Source: Martinezella calliandrae
GTDB lineage: Bacteria > Pseudomonadota > Alphaproteobacteria > Rhizobiales > Rhizobiaceae
Reading direction: 5' to 3'
DNA: 64,000 nt
Assembly (NCBI RefSeq): GCF_030272695.1
Contig: NZ_JARFYN010000003.1
Coordinates: forward strand, 145,524-209,523
Below are positions 28,302-39,089 of this stretch, one piece after another. The number at the start of each line of letters is the position of its first letter. Within the stretch, counting starts at the first letter, position 1. Position numbers and translations under genes: made by a program. The notes under the pieces are model-generated. The model was not told where the DNA came from. It searched no databases and worked only from the letters and a program-made list of their open reading frames with translations.

Positions 28302-28769
28302 TTGACCACTGAGATACAGGGCCGCGCCGTCCACTTGGCCGGCATTCGTGAGCGAGCCGAGGCAGAGATGGAGCGCGTCGGCATCGATGCCGCCTTCATC
28401 GAGCGGCTTGTCGATACTTTCTACGGCCGCATTCAGGCACATCCCCGGCTCGGTCCGGTTTTTGACGGGCGCCTCGCCGGGCGCTGGCCGGATCACATGG
28501 AGAAGATGAAGCGTTTCTGGTCGTCTGTCGCTTTCAAGAACGGCGCTTATGGCGGCAAGCCAGTACAGGCTCATGTCGGAGTCGAAGGCATCGCGCCAGA
28601 GCTCTTTCCGGAGTGGCTGGCGCTGTTTTCGGAAACCCTCGGCGATATCGCACCCTCCGATGAAGCCAAGACCTGGTTCATGGCGACAGCCGAGCGCATC
28701 GCCAAGAGCCTGACGCTATCACTGTTCTATAATCCGGCGTTGGACGATCCCGCGAGGAAGACTGAATAA
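28302..28769 (+). CDS. Group III truncated hemoglobin
   Basis: A 155-residue globin of the 2-over-2 truncated class, group III: FIERLVDTFYGRIQAHPRLGPVF, the distal region HMEKMKRFWSSVAF, KNGAYGGKPVQAH with the likely proximal His, and a WLALFSETL helix. It binds haem and probably handles oxygen, NO or peroxide chemistry in the cytoplasm. A TTG at 28302 lies six bases after AGGAG (28291-28295), which is better than the GTG at 28281. It is divergent from mbfA, with the Irr-type box in the shared gap about 200 bases upstream. Confidence 0.85.
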   Translation: MTTEIQGRAVHLAGIRERAEAEMERVGIDAAFIERLVDTFYGRIQAHPRLGPVFDGRLAGRWPDHMEKMKRFWSSVAFKNGAYGGKPVQAHVGVEGIAPELFPEWLALFSETLGDIAPSDEAKTWFMATAERIAKSLTLSLFYNPALDDPARKTE

Positions 28770-28851
28770 AGCATACCGCCCAAGACTATGGAATCCGATG
28801 ACAGATGCTGCAACCTTGGCCGTGGTTTAAGGCAGTTTTGCCTCCTCGGCA

Positions 28852-29184
28852 CTATCGCCTTCCTCTGATGCGGCGCATATCTACGACGCGGCCATCGCGC
28901 TGTCGCACGGCAACCTCGAACCGGCTACCGCCCCTCCAAGCACGATAAACGAAGGTACGACCACGGCAGTCGATCCGCCTGACGTCCCTAAAACCGCGGT
29001 TACGGAGCAACCTCTCGCCCTGACTACAACTAATCCCTCTGCCTCTATTCAGATTGGTACCGACGCTAATGGAAACATGGGTCTGTGCGCTTGCTACGGT
29101 CGGCACGGAAATCGATGAAACCGACAGGCCGACAGCCAGCGCGAGTGACAAGAACAACGATGATCTAGGCAAGGCATCCTCCAT
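28852..29184 (-). CDS. Small secreted basic protein, function unknown
   Basis: About 110 residues: a signal peptide (SSLFLSLALAVGLSVSSISV, cleavage likely after ASA), then a short Arg-rich domain with two cysteines (GISCSQGERLL, RRIDCRGRTFVYRA) that could form a disulfide. The start is uncertain: an ATG at 29184 has no clear ribosome site, while a TTG four codons later is preceded by GGAGG. I recognise no named family, only the style of small rhizobial envelope proteins. Confidence 0.65.
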   Translation of the reverse strand: MEDALPRSSLFLSLALAVGLSVSSISVPTVASAQTHVSISVGTNLNRGRGISCSQGERLLRNRGFRDVRRIDCRGRTFVYRAWRGGSRFEVAVRQRDGRVVDMRRIRGRR

Positions 29185-29384
29185 TTGGACGACGGGTTGT
29201 GAACCCACGACGCTCGTTCCCCTGCGGAATTATACAACCATGAGAGTAGAAGCGATAGGGGTCGTGTAAACACAACCTGCCTCTGCTGCAGTCAGATAAC
29301 CAGAGAGGATAACGAGAATCGGACATTGCCGAGACCGCGACCAGCGCCGACCTTTACATCGGTCGTTTGCCGGTGCGCTTCAGC

Positions 29385-30299
29385 TCAGCTTTTCGTGGCG
29401 AAAATCGTTGCCCCGATGCTGGCGGCGACGACGAGTGCCGTGCCGAACATCTGCGACGGCGTCATCGGTTGTGACAGGATGACGAAACCGGCAAATGCAC
29501 CGATGGCGGGCTCGAGGCTCATGAGGATGCCGAAGGACGAGGTGGGCATGCGCCGCAAAGCGACCATTTCCAGCACATAGGGAAGGAGCGGAACAAGCAG
29601 CGCCAGGCCGGCTATTTCGAGGAGGCCAACGGCCGTCAGATGCGGAGCGGCGGCGGCAAAGCCGAAGGGTGTCGAAACGACGGCCGCAACCAGCAGCGAC
29701 ATGGAAAGCCCCTCGAGACCTTTAAAGGCATTGCCGACCCTCTTCGTCAGCAGGATATAACAGGCCCAGCCCGCTCCCGCGCCGATGGCGAAGAGGATAC
29801 CCGGCCAATTGCCGACCCACTCCTCGCCGTCATAGGCCAACAGCAGAACACCGATGGCGGCAAAAACCGGGCATAGAAGCTGGCGGCTCAGCCCGAAGCC
29901 GAGGGTCGCAACAAGCAGAGGCCCGAGAAATTCTATGGCGACCGTAAGACCCAACGGAATACGCGCAATCGCCGAAAAGAAGGATGTCGTCATCAGTGCT
30001 GACACGGTGCCAAGCGCCAGCACGCCGATCCATTGCGAGCGGCTGTAGCTCATGACCTTCGGCCGAACGATGATCGCTAAGGCGACGGACGCGAAGACGA
30101 GCCGCAGCCATGTCGCGCCGGCAGGTCCATAGGCGTTGATGATCGGAGACGACAATGCCGAGCCGAACTGGATAGAGGACATGGACATCACGCACATGAG
30201 CACTCCAGTGGCAATGCCGCCGGAGGATGGCGCAACGTCCGGATGCGGCATGAGCGCCGCGCCACCATCCGTGCCACTCTCGATAAGCGTCTGATCCAT
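29385..30299 (-). CDS. EamA/DMT family transporter (RhtA-like)
   Basis: A 304-residue inner-membrane protein with ten hydrophobic segments in two EamA repeats; the second ends FGILMSLEPAIGAFAGF, typical of RhtA-like amino-acid or metabolite exporters. A GGAGAGAGG sequence precedes the ATG. It lies downstream of the HDAC-family gene on the same strand with a 96 bp gap. The substrate is not known. Confidence 0.85.
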   Translation of the reverse strand: MDQTLIESGTDGGAALMPHPDVAPSSGGIATGVLMCVMSMSSIQFGSALSSPIINAYGPAGATWLRLVFASVALAIIVRPKVMSYSRSQWIGVLALGTVSALMTTSFFSAIARIPLGLTVAIEFLGPLLVATLGFGLSRQLLCPVFAAIGVLLLAYDGEEWVGNWPGILFAIGAGAGWACYILLTKRVGNAFKGLEGLSMSLLVAAVVSTPFGFAAAAPHLTAVGLLEIAGLALLVPLLPYVLEMVALRRMPTSSFGILMSLEPAIGAFAGFVILSQPMTPSQMFGTALVVAASIGATIFATKS

Positions 30300-30395
30300 A
30301 ACCTCTCTCCTTACGCGGGTTTCTAGAGGTCGAGGCCCGCAGTGGCAAATTCAAACTTTTCATCGAGCGATCAGGCGCTTTGATAAAAGGCCCTC

Positions 30396-31421
30396 TCAGG
30401 CTTCGAGGCCTGTCAGCACATTGGCGACGTTCAGGCCGATCTCCGGCACGCCATAACCGCCCTCCATGCAGGTCAAAACCGGCAGGCCGGCGCCGGCGAT
30501 CAGCTTGCCCATGCGGATGTAATCCTCCGAGGTCAGCATGAAGAAGGAAATCGGGTCGCGCTCGAATGTATCGACGCCGAGCGAAAGCACGATCGCCTCG
30601 GCGCCAAAGCTCCTGATGCGGGCGAGAGCGTCGGCAAGCGCTGTCGACCATTGTTCCCAGGGCGTACCGCGCGGCATTGGATAGTTGCGGTTCGCGCCGA
30701 GCCCTTCGCCCTCGCCCCTCTCGTCGGCATGTCCGAGGAAATAGGGGAAGGCGTGGATGGGGTCGCCATGCAGCGAAGCGGTAAAGACATCGCCGCGCTG
30801 ATAGAAGATGTCTTGGGTACCGTTGCCATGATGGAAATCGACATCGAGAACAGCCACTTTCTTCGCGCCGTGGTCGCGCAGCCTCTGCGCCGCGACGGCG
30901 GCATTGTTGATAAAGCAATAGCCGCCGAAGAGATCGAAACCAGCATGATGGCCGGGCGGACGGCAGAGCGCGAAGGCAAAGCGATTGCCCGCATGGAGCC
31001 AATCGGCTCCCGTGAGCCCGCAGCGCATCGATGCCCGTGCCGCTTGGTAGGAGCCCTTGGTGATCGAGGTATCGGCGGCGTTGGCATAGTGGCCGATCAT
31101 GCCGACGATGTTTTCCGGCACGCGCTGGCTGGTACGCCGTACGGGAAAGGAATTGGCGATCGCCTCGCCTTTGTGGCCGGCCGCGACCCAGCGCTCCCAT
31201 ACCGTTGCCAGGAAATCGAGATAGGCCGGATCATGCACCTTGCGCGCCGTTTCGAGCCCATGCGCCTCAGGCGCGACAACGTCCTCGAAACCCGCCTCCC
31301 TCACCGCCGCCAATATCCATTCGGCTCGGAACGGAGCTTCGAAGGGCGTCACAAGCTGACCGTCATGCAGCTCAGTCTTGGCGTCCCTCAACTTGTGATC
31401 TTCCGAATAGATGACGCGCAT
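30396..31421 (-). CDS. Histone deacetylase family protein (acetylpolyamine amidohydrolase-like)
   Basis: A 341-residue arginase/deacetylase-fold hydrolase. The catalytic His pair is in CRPPGHHAGFD. Zinc ligands are in VLDVDFHHGNGTQD, and a further conserved Asp is in LSLGVDTFERDP. The C-terminal EGGYG motif (MEGGYGVPEIG) carries the transition-state-binding position. Bacterial members of this length deacetylate acetylpolyamines or related amides. It precedes the EamA exporter on the same strand, so a polyamine or acetylated-amine role for both is possible but unproven. Confidence 0.88.
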   Translation of the reverse strand: MRVIYSEDHKLRDAKTELHDGQLVTPFEAPFRAEWILAAVREAGFEDVVAPEAHGLETARKVHDPAYLDFLATVWERWVAAGHKGEAIANSFPVRRTSQRVPENIVGMIGHYANAADTSITKGSYQAARASMRCGLTGADWLHAGNRFAFALCRPPGHHAGFDLFGGYCFINNAAVAAQRLRDHGAKKVAVLDVDFHHGNGTQDIFYQRGDVFTASLHGDPIHAFPYFLGHADERGEGEGLGANRNYPMPRGTPWEQWSTALADALARIRSFGAEAIVLSLGVDTFERDPISFFMLTSEDYIRMGKLIAGAGLPVLTCMEGGYGVPEIGLNVANVLTGLEA

Positions 31422-31583
31422 CTAGCTGCTCCCCGATCGATCTCTTCTTTGCATTTCGGCGATGGCGAGACTCGCATGGAACCGTGACATGCGAAAGTGG
31501 AAGTGCCGCGTAGAGCCTCTTGAATGCGCGACGCATCTACAGGATTCTCGCAGAAATTTTGGACAACGGGAGTCGGTCGAATC

Positions 31584-32196
31584 ATGGTAGTGCTGATGGT
31601 TGATGTCGATGGCGTGCTCGTTCATGGACGCCCGCATGATGGCCTGCCTCCCTTTACGTTTCTGGAGCGCGATCTCGGCCTGTCGCCCGATCTTCTCCAG
31701 GCGGAATTCTTCAAACCCTTACTGGAGCGAGATCATCGTCGGACGCGAGCCGATGATGCCGTGGCTGGATTCGGTCCTAGCCAGGATTGCGCCTGATATC
31801 ATCGCCGAAGCGCTTGCCGCCTATTGGTTCGAAAACGATTCCCGCCTGGATCATGACTTTCTCGACGCTCTGGCGCATTACCGCGCCGATGGCATCCGCG
31901 TGTTCCTGGCGACGAACCAGGAGCATATGCGGGCGAAATATCTCATGGAGGAGCTTGGCCTCGCTGCCCATGTCGACGGCATTTTCTATTCCGCTGCCCT
32001 CGGCCACCGCAAACCGTCCGAGACATTTTACGCGCTCGCTGGCGAAAGGGCGGACGCGTGTCCAAACGATATCGTCTTCATCGACGACGTAGAGGAGAAT
32101 ATCGAGAGCGCGCGGCGTTTTGGCTGGCAGGCGATCCACTGGACCGGAGAGATTGCGCTGCACGATGCACTCACTCCGTTTGTCGCGCACAAATAG
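31584..32196 (+). pseudogene. HAD-superfamily hydrolase split by a +1 frameshift
   Basis: Motif I (MVDVDGVLVHG) is encoded from the ATG at 31584 in one frame. Motif II (FLATNQE), the conserved Lys (LGHRKPSETFY) and motif IV (FIDDVEENIESARRFG) are in the next frame up to 32196. The switch lies near 31714-31722, at AAACCCTTAC: reading FFKP in the first frame then YWSEIIVGREP in the second needs one base to be skipped. Joined, the product would be about 203 residues, normal for a HAD-IA phosphatase. A single-base insertion, a sequencing error, or programmed slippage at CCC-T are possible explanations. Confidence 0.75.
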
Positions 32197-32207
32197 GAGC
32201 GACGTTA

Positions 32208-32732
32208 TTAGTCGGCTAATATTCTCTTATAGAACACGGTCGTGTCGCAAAGGCCGCCTTCCGGCCACATGGCGTAGTCGGGGATGACGCCGACGCGTCG
32301 CCAGCCGAGACGGGGATAGATGGCTTCGGCTTCGCTGCCGGTTGCCGTGTCGAGCACGAGCAAAGTCTTGCCGCGCTTGGCGGCCTCATGCTCAGCCGCT
32401 GCCATCAGCAGCCGGGCAAGTCCCCTTCCCCGGGCAGACCGAAGTACCAGCAACTTCTTCAGATCGCCGCGATGCGGCTGATTCGGCATTTGCGCCGCGC
32501 CGATCTGTACGGTGCCGGCGATTTTGCCTTCCAGTTCCGCAACAAAAAGCAGCGTGGCGCCGTCGGTCACGTCTTCGGCGACGCCACGCCAGTAGGTTTC
32601 AGCATCAGCAGGTGCGTAGGGCTGCATAAAGCCGACAGAGGCGCCACTATTGACGCAATCGACAAGCACTTCGCAAAGACCTGGAATAGCGGCGCTAGTT
32701 TCGGAGGCGGAGAGAAGGCGGATAGTCGACAT
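32208..32732 (-). CDS. GNAT family N-acetyltransferase
   Basis: A 174-residue GNAT protein. Motif A reads LKKLLVLRSARGRGLARLLM, with the acetyl-CoA loop RGRGLA, and motif B is TATGSEAEAIYPRLGW. It starts 18 bases downstream of the XRE-cupin regulator on the same strand and is probably in an operon with it; such pairs often modify a small amine or antibiotic-like compound. Substrate unknown. Confidence 0.87.
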   Translation of the reverse strand: MSTIRLLSASETSAAIPGLCEVLVDCVNSGASVGFMQPYAPADAETYWRGVAEDVTDGATLLFVAELEGKIAGTVQIGAAQMPNQPHRGDLKKLLVLRSARGRGLARLLMAAAEHEAAKRGKTLLVLDTATGSEAEAIYPRLGWRRVGVIPDYAMWPEGGLCDTTVFYKRILAD

Positions 32733-32750
32733 GATGATCCTCTAAATTGT

Positions 32751-33320
32751 TCAACGGTCGCCACGATCCAGCACGACGCAATAGCGTGCCGGCGCTTGGC
32801 CCGGATTGTGAAAGACATGGCCGTCACCAACAGGCATGAAGAGACAGTCGCCGGGCTTCAGGCGGTATAAGGTTTCGCCGACAGTCATTTCCAACTCGCC
32901 GTCGAAGAGCCAGACGTGCTGAGTCATGCCGCGGCTCGCCGCATGTGGCGGAAAGCTGACCCGCGCGCCGGCAGGAAACACGACATCGACAATATCGACA
33001 TCCGAGGCGCTCCCGGGTGGAGAGACGGCTCGGCGCATATAGCCGGTTTCGGGATCGCGCCAGACCTGCTGCTCCTGCCGGCGCGAAAGCGGTGAAGCCT
33101 TCTGCCCTTCCTCGGCGAAAAACTCCGACAGCGACAAGCCGAGCGCGGCGCAGACCCGCGCCAAGAGCGAAGCTGTCGGGCTCGCCTCGGCGCGTTCGAT
33201 GCGGGAGATCATGGCGCGGCTGACACCGGATGCTGAAGCGAGATCGTCCAGCGTGAGGCTCTTTTCCACTCGCAGGGCACGGATGCGAATGCCGATCGCC
33301 TGTTCGAGTTCCAGTTCCAT
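32751..33320 (-). CDS. XRE family regulator with cupin domain
   Basis: A 189-residue protein. The N-terminal helix-turn-helix (LTLDDLASASGVSRAMISRIER, about 20-45) is followed by a C-terminal cupin domain (about 110-185, GDCLFMPVGDGHVFHNPG) that binds a small effector. The ATG at 33320 begins MELELEQ; an ATG at 33356 would add 12 unlikely residues. It probably controls itself and the downstream GNAT gene. Confidence 0.9.
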   Translation of the reverse strand: MELELEQAIGIRIRALRVEKSLTLDDLASASGVSRAMISRIERAEASPTASLLARVCAALGLSLSEFFAEEGQKASPLSRRQEQQVWRDPETGYMRRAVSPPGSASDVDIVDVVFPAGARVSFPPHAASRGMTQHVWLFDGELEMTVGETLYRLKPGDCLFMPVGDGHVFHNPGQAPARYCVVLDRGDR

Positions 33321-33446
33321 ATTTGGATCCTTGATTCTACTATAGGAGAAATACAAGATCCAATGATGGAATCAAGCTCCTTGTGAGCAGACTTGCTTTC
33401 ACCATAGCGCCGTCGATATATGGCGGGTGCAAGAGTGGAGAGCGGC

Positions 33447-34175
33447 ATGGACGGCATCAGGCAAGGCACCGAGACCACGGAAAGCTTCACGGATGCGGCT
33501 TGGGACCGCATCAAACCAATTATGGTGGAAATCGAGCGATTGCCGCTGCTGGAACGGCTGTCGGAAGGTACGCTGCCACCGGAGGTTTTCCGCCATTACA
33601 TCCTGCAGGATGCAATCTATCTGAAGCACTATGCCCGCTGCCTTGCAATCGTTGCCGCCAAGGCGCCCGACAATGCGCAGGTGTTGCGCTTCCTCGGTTC
33701 GGCGCAGAAGGCAATCACCGTCGAGCAGGGCCTGCACGCCGGCTTCCTGATGCAGTTCGGCATTTCGAGCGCGGATGTAAGCGCTGCCGAGCCTTCGCCG
33801 GCCTGTTTCGCCTACACAAATTTCCTTTTGGCTACCGCCTATCACAGTTCCTATGCCGTTGCGCTTTCAGCCGTTCTGCCATGCTTTTGGATCTACTGGC
33901 ATGTCGGCGAAGGCATCAAAAGCAAGCCGGCGATCGAGGGCAATGTGTTCCAAGCCTGGATCAACACCTATGGCGATCCGCAATTCGCAGCCGGCGCCCG
34001 GGAAGTCATCGCATTGACCGACATCGCGGCCCGCGCAGCCTCGGCAGCTGAGCGCCGGCAAATGAGCGACGCCTTCGTGCGTGCCGCCCAATATGAATGG
34101 ATGTTCTGGGATTCAGCCTGGCGACTGGAGAAGTGGCCCGCCTGCCCCACGCTCCCCGGCTGCAAAATAGCGTAA
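33447..34175 (+). CDS. tenA: TenA family protein (thiaminase II-like)
   Basis: A 242-residue all-helical protein of the TenA/haem-oxygenase-like fold. It has the family features [20 protein letters not shown], an Asp and Tyr lining the pyrimidine pocket, CFAYTNFLL, and a late acidic residue in [12 protein letters not shown]. TenA hydrolyses aminopyrimidines to salvage thiamine. GGAG lies seven bases before the ATG at 33447; the frame from 33420 is an extension. No thiamine riboswitch is seen upstream and no other thi gene is nearby. Some proteins of this length act on other substrates. Confidence 0.85.
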   Translation: MDGIRQGTETTESFTDAAWDRIKPIMVEIERLPLLERLSEGTLPPEVFRHYILQDAIYLKHYARCLAIVAAKAPDNAQVLRFLGSAQKAITVEQGLHAGFLMQFGISSADVSAAEPSPACFAYTNFLLATAYHSSYAVALSAVLPCFWIYWHVGEGIKSKPAIEGNVFQAWINTYGDPQFAAGAREVIALTDIAARAASAAERRQMSDAFVRAAQYEWMFWDSAWRLEKWPACPTLPGCKIA

Positions 34176-34230
34176 ACGGCGGGATAATTACCGCTTTGCG
34201 GCGCGGGGCGGCGCTGCTATATGCTCGCGC

Positions 34231-36054
<1,824 letters not shown>

Positions 36055-36128
36055 GGCTTCGCGATAAATGATTATGCGCATAATTCGGCGAGAACACCGT
36101 TGCTCAGACTGCGCGCAAAATCGTCACC

Positions 36129-36329
36129 TTGTGGCTTGACGAAAGCCTTGCTTCGCATGCCCTTGCCCTAGAAATCAATATCTCGCGTGCCGCCGAAGAT
36201 GGCATCGCCCTTGCGACAAAAGCTGAATGCGAGCGCCTATGGCGTTTGGAAAACGCTCAAGCGATTGAACAGGCGAATGCCTATGTCGAAAAACACGGAC
36301 TGCCGCTTGGAAAATATCCGCAGTTCTGA
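36129..36329 (+). CDS. CcdA-like antitoxin, orphan and N-terminally degraded
   Basis: The 66 residues from a TTG at 36129 match the CcdA antitoxin family: WLDESLASHALALEIN, SRAAEDGIA, then AYVEKHGLPLGKYPQF, the toxin-binding tail. The reading frame continues upstream to 36084 with recognisable coding (ARKIVTL), but has no ATG, GTG or TTG there. The normal DNA-binding N-terminus therefore starts at a damaged or unusual codon. No CcdB toxin gene follows; the next 500 bases encode the unrelated GFA protein on the other strand. It is probably a decaying remnant. Confidence 0.55.
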   Translation: MWLDESLASHALALEINISRAAEDGIALATKAECERLWRLENAQAIEQANAYVEKHGLPLGKYPQF

Positions 36330-36366
36330 TCCGCAGCGACGACTTTCTCTTCCAATGTTTCTGACC

Positions 36367-36822
36367 TCAGTTCTGCGCCGTATATTCCTTGATTAGGCCC
36401 TCATACTCATTCATCTCCGGCAGTGCGGCATAGCTGTGAACCGCCGGTGTCGTCACCCAGGGCAATTTTTCTCTCGTCCAGGTCTCGACGAACGGCGTGA
36501 ACCAGCGGGGGTCGTCTAGCATGGTCGGGCGCAGGTTCACGAACCAGTCGAACCCTTCCAGGCGCGTGAACATCCAGCTCATGCAGTATGGGCAGAAGTA
36601 GTGTTTCAGGTTTTCGTCGTGCATCCCGCCGATGACCGGTTCGCCATGCGTGACTTCGAAGCCTTCGCTCGGAATGGCGACGCTCAGCGAATAGGCGCTG
36701 GAGGACATATGTTGGCAGCCTGTGCAGTGGCAGGCCATGGTCAATAGCGGCTTGGCGCTGACCTTGATGCGTATCTGCCCACAACGGCATCCGCCTTCCC
36801 AAGGCAATTCTGGCTGGGTCAT
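36367..36822 (-). CDS. GFA family protein (CENP-V/GFA zinc-binding domain)
   Basis: A 151-residue protein with the glutathione-dependent formaldehyde-activating enzyme fold. The zinc-ligand cysteines are in EGGCRCGQIRIKV, MACHCTGCQ and YFCPYCMSW. The ATG at 36822 follows GGAGGAGACGAG. The family includes Gfa, but most members have unknown activity. It is unrelated in strand and function to the neighbouring CcdA remnant. Confidence 0.87.
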   Translation of the reverse strand: MTQPELPWEGGCRCGQIRIKVSAKPLLTMACHCTGCQHMSSSAYSLSVAIPSEGFEVTHGEPVIGGMHDENLKHYFCPYCMSWMFTRLEGFDWFVNLRPTMLDDPRWFTPFVETWTREKLPWVTTPAVHSYAALPEMNEYEGLIKEYTAQN

Positions 36823-36951
36823 GATCTCGTCTCCTCCGGTTCTAATCGTTGTTCGGCCAGGATTTAGCGTCGGGACGCTTAACGTCGAGTGGCCGCGTCG
36901 ATCAGCGTTTGCTGACACGCAAGATCCTTGGTGCTCGGCGGCTTTCGGCCT

Positions 36952-37686
36952 TCAGAGCACGGCCTCCTTGTGTCGCTCCGCCGCCGTGCCAATCGTGCTC
37001 ACCCAGCCCCGCGCGATGGCCAGCCCTGCTGTCTCAGCCGAAGGCGCATCCTGCACAGCGATCTCGGGATAGCGCTCCAGCCAGCCAGGTTCGTTGCGTT
37101 CGATCGATGCCTTGAATTCCGTCCGCCAACGTTCGACCACTGCGGCATTGGCCTCGAAATGGAACTGCGTCCCGTAGGCGGCGCGGCCGACGCGGAAGGC
37201 CTGGTTCCTGGTCACGGCGTTGGTCGCGAGGTGCACGGCGCCGGCGGGCAGCGAAAATGTGTCGGAATGCCATTGGAAGATGGTGAAATCGTCGGCGACA
37301 TCGGACAGCAGCGGATCGGCCTTGCCTTCCTCTGTGACGCCGACCATTTTCCAACCGAATTCATGGGTTGTGCCGATGAGGTTCTCTGCCTCATAGGCGC
37401 GCGCCAGAATCTGGCTCCCGAGGCAGATGCCGAGCACGGCCTTGTCAGCCTCTTCGAAGCGGCGCATCAGTTGCGCTAGCTCCGGCAGATAGGGGTGGGT
37501 TTCGTCGTCAAGCGCATTCTGCTCGCCGCCGAGCACGACCAACGCATCATGCGCCCTGACATCATTCGGAAGCCTCTCGCCATCCCACGCCCGAAACCAC
37601 TCGATCTCCGCGCCCGCTTCCTCCAGCGCGATGCCAAGAGCGCCAAGCGGCGTGTTTTTCATGTTTTCGACGACAGCGACCCGCAT
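36952..37686 (-). CDS. Class I glutamine amidotransferase-like protein
   Basis: A 244-residue GATase1 domain. The nucleophile Cys is in AVLGICLGSQILARA, and the His/Glu pair is in the C-terminal TQFHFEANAAVV region. A stand-alone GATase of this length is typical of the GMP-synthase-like or gamma-Glu-hydrolase-like group, so it may be a hydrolase rather than a synthase subunit. The ATG at 37686 starts the conserved MRVAVVEN; 14 upstream codons are dropped. It is divergent from the SelW-like gene. Confidence 0.85.
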   Translation of the reverse strand: MRVAVVENMKNTPLGALGIALEEAGAEIEWFRAWDGERLPNDVRAHDALVVLGGEQNALDDETHPYLPELAQLMRRFEEADKAVLGICLGSQILARAYEAENLIGTTHEFGWKMVGVTEEGKADPLLSDVADDFTIFQWHSDTFSLPAGAVHLATNAVTRNQAFRVGRAAYGTQFHFEANAAVVERWRTEFKASIERNEPGWLERYPEIAVQDAPSAETAGLAIARGWVSTIGTAAERHKEAVL

Positions 37687-37810
37687 TCTCGTTGATTCCC
37701 GAAAAATTATCCGGGCAAAGATGAGCATGAGCGGATCGGCGGCGCAAGAGCCCCGCTTGCGGCCGATTAAAGTTGAGTCTAAATGTCAGCAAACAACAAG
37801 GAACCCGACG

Positions 37811-38104
37811 ATGACCGACAAGCCGCGGATCACCATTCTCTATTGCACACAATGCAACTGGCTGCTGCGCGCCGGCTGGATGGCGCAGGAATTGCTGCAG
37901 ACCTTCAGCGACAACCTTGGCGAAGTGGCCCTGATCCCCGGCACAGGCGGCAACTTCGAAATCCGCATCGACGGAGAACTTTTGTGGGAGCGCAAGCGCG
38001 ATGGCGGCTTTCCCGGCCCAAAGGAGCTGAAACAGCGGGTGCGCGACGTCATAGATCCCAATCGCGATCTCGGCCACACGGACCGCGGATCGCTGGAGAG
38101 CTGA
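37811..38104 (+). CDS. SelT/SelW/SelH (Rdx) family thioredoxin-like protein
   Basis: A 97-residue protein of the SelW-like redox family. The active-site CxxC is present as YCTQCNWLLRAGWMA, with a cysteine in the place of the selenocysteine of vertebrate SelW. The segments GTGGNFEIRIDGELLW and KRDGGFPGPKELKQRVRD are family hallmarks. The ATG at 37811 has AGGA upstream; the open frame from 37631 overlaps the divergent gene and is rejected. The redox partner is unknown. Confidence 0.88.
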   Translation: MTDKPRITILYCTQCNWLLRAGWMAQELLQTFSDNLGEVALIPGTGGNFEIRIDGELLWERKRDGGFPGPKELKQRVRDVIDPNRDLGHTDRGSLES

Positions 38105-38202
38105 CTGCGCCACTCACCGGCGAACCTCTGGGGCCGCGCCGACTGACATTGCACCGACTGACATATCCGGAAGGCGCGGCCCACTGGCCCGCCTTCGCTC
38201 TG

Positions 38203-38340
38203 TCACTTGTCTTTCCTGCCGAGGCTTACCGTGCTGGCAGCCTGCCTGACCTGAGAGCCCGGCTGCTGCTTTACAGCGACGATCTTGTCCTTCTTGGGTT
38301 TTCGCACCTCGCGATGACTTCTAATTTGACCCTTGGCCAT
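38203..38340 (-). CDS. Small basic conserved-looking protein
   Basis: Forty-five residues, very rich in Lys and Arg (MAKGQIRSHREVRKPKKDK). AAGGAG is placed six bases before the ATG at 38340. It looks like one of the short cytoplasmic basic proteins seen across rhizobia. Composition suggests nucleic-acid contact, but nothing more can be said. Confidence 0.65.
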   Translation of the reverse strand: MAKGQIRSHREVRKPKKDKIVAVKQQPGSQVRQAASTVSLGRKDK

Positions 38341-38495
38341 TGTGGGCTCCTTCCTTCGCGCGCGGCCATATGGATGTGGCGACACTTTAGGGACTGCTCA
38401 AGTTACGCGAAAATCAAGCGAATATTTTCGAACGAGCCGTTAGACACAGCAAATGGATGTGCTTAGCCCCAAAACCGGTGGCAGAAGACTCCCGC

Positions 38496-38918
38496 TTAAT
38501 TGTAGGGTGAGCGGCAGGTCTGGAACCCGTGGTGAAGTGTGGTGTAGAGATTGGTGCCAGGATTGTAGGTCCGATAATGTTCGGAGCACCACATCTGATG
38601 GCGGGTGCGATTGTCGACCGGCATGCGGTAGTTGGTTGTTGGCGCGACATAGTTGGTGCGTGGCGGGATCACAACTCGGGGCGTCTCGAAACGGTTCCTG
38701 TCTAGCGGCGACACCGTATTCGGAAGGGGATAGCCGGGCGGCCGATACCATTGCTCCGATCCGAAGCCGAAGCAGCCCCGATAGTCGCATACGGTGGGCC
38801 CAGTCGTGCGGGGAGGAATGACGAGCGGGCTGCTCGCGGCCGCGTTGGCGAGATCCGGTGGCGACAGCAAAGCGAGGCTGATTGCGCAGCCGAATACGAT
38901 CTTGCCGAAAACAGTCAT
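38496..38918 (-). CDS. BA14K-like secreted protein
   Basis: 140 residues: a signal peptide (VFGCAISLALLSPPDLANA), then a Pro/Arg/Tyr-rich chain with two copies of VIPPRT, and a C-terminal BA14K-like motif HQMWCSEHYRTYNPGTN closed by a second Cys (FQTCRSPYN). BA14K is a Brucella lectin-like immunoreactive protein; related proteins are common in Rhizobiales envelopes. GGAG precedes the ATG at 38918. It is divergent from the phosphomannomutase gene. Confidence 0.75.
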   Translation of the reverse strand: MTVFGKIVFGCAISLALLSPPDLANAAASSPLVIPPRTTGPTVCDYRGCFGFGSEQWYRPPGYPLPNTVSPLDRNRFETPRVVIPPRTNYVAPTTNYRMPVDNRTRHQMWCSEHYRTYNPGTNLYTTLHHGFQTCRSPYN

Positions 38919-39089
38919 GATAGACTCCTGTCGTTGGTCATGACGACCCAACCCGCGGCTTTACTTTTTATTTGGGCCTTCGCCGGAGACAAAACCAGAG
39001 GCGCGATGGCGGATATCAGCCGCATCGGTCGGTTGATCCTTTGCCTCGCTTGCTCCATAAGAGGTGCAACCTTTCCGAGGAGATTGCCC

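Noticed and set aside
29830..31200. A 456-codon minus-strand frame overlapping the EamA and HDAC-family genes
   Set aside because: It runs through both genes in another frame and is Arg/Ser-rich; the two real genes have full motif sets.
38130..38170. Short direct repeat CCGACTGACAT twice
   Set aside because: Two 11-base copies close together without any associated gene feature; probably chance.
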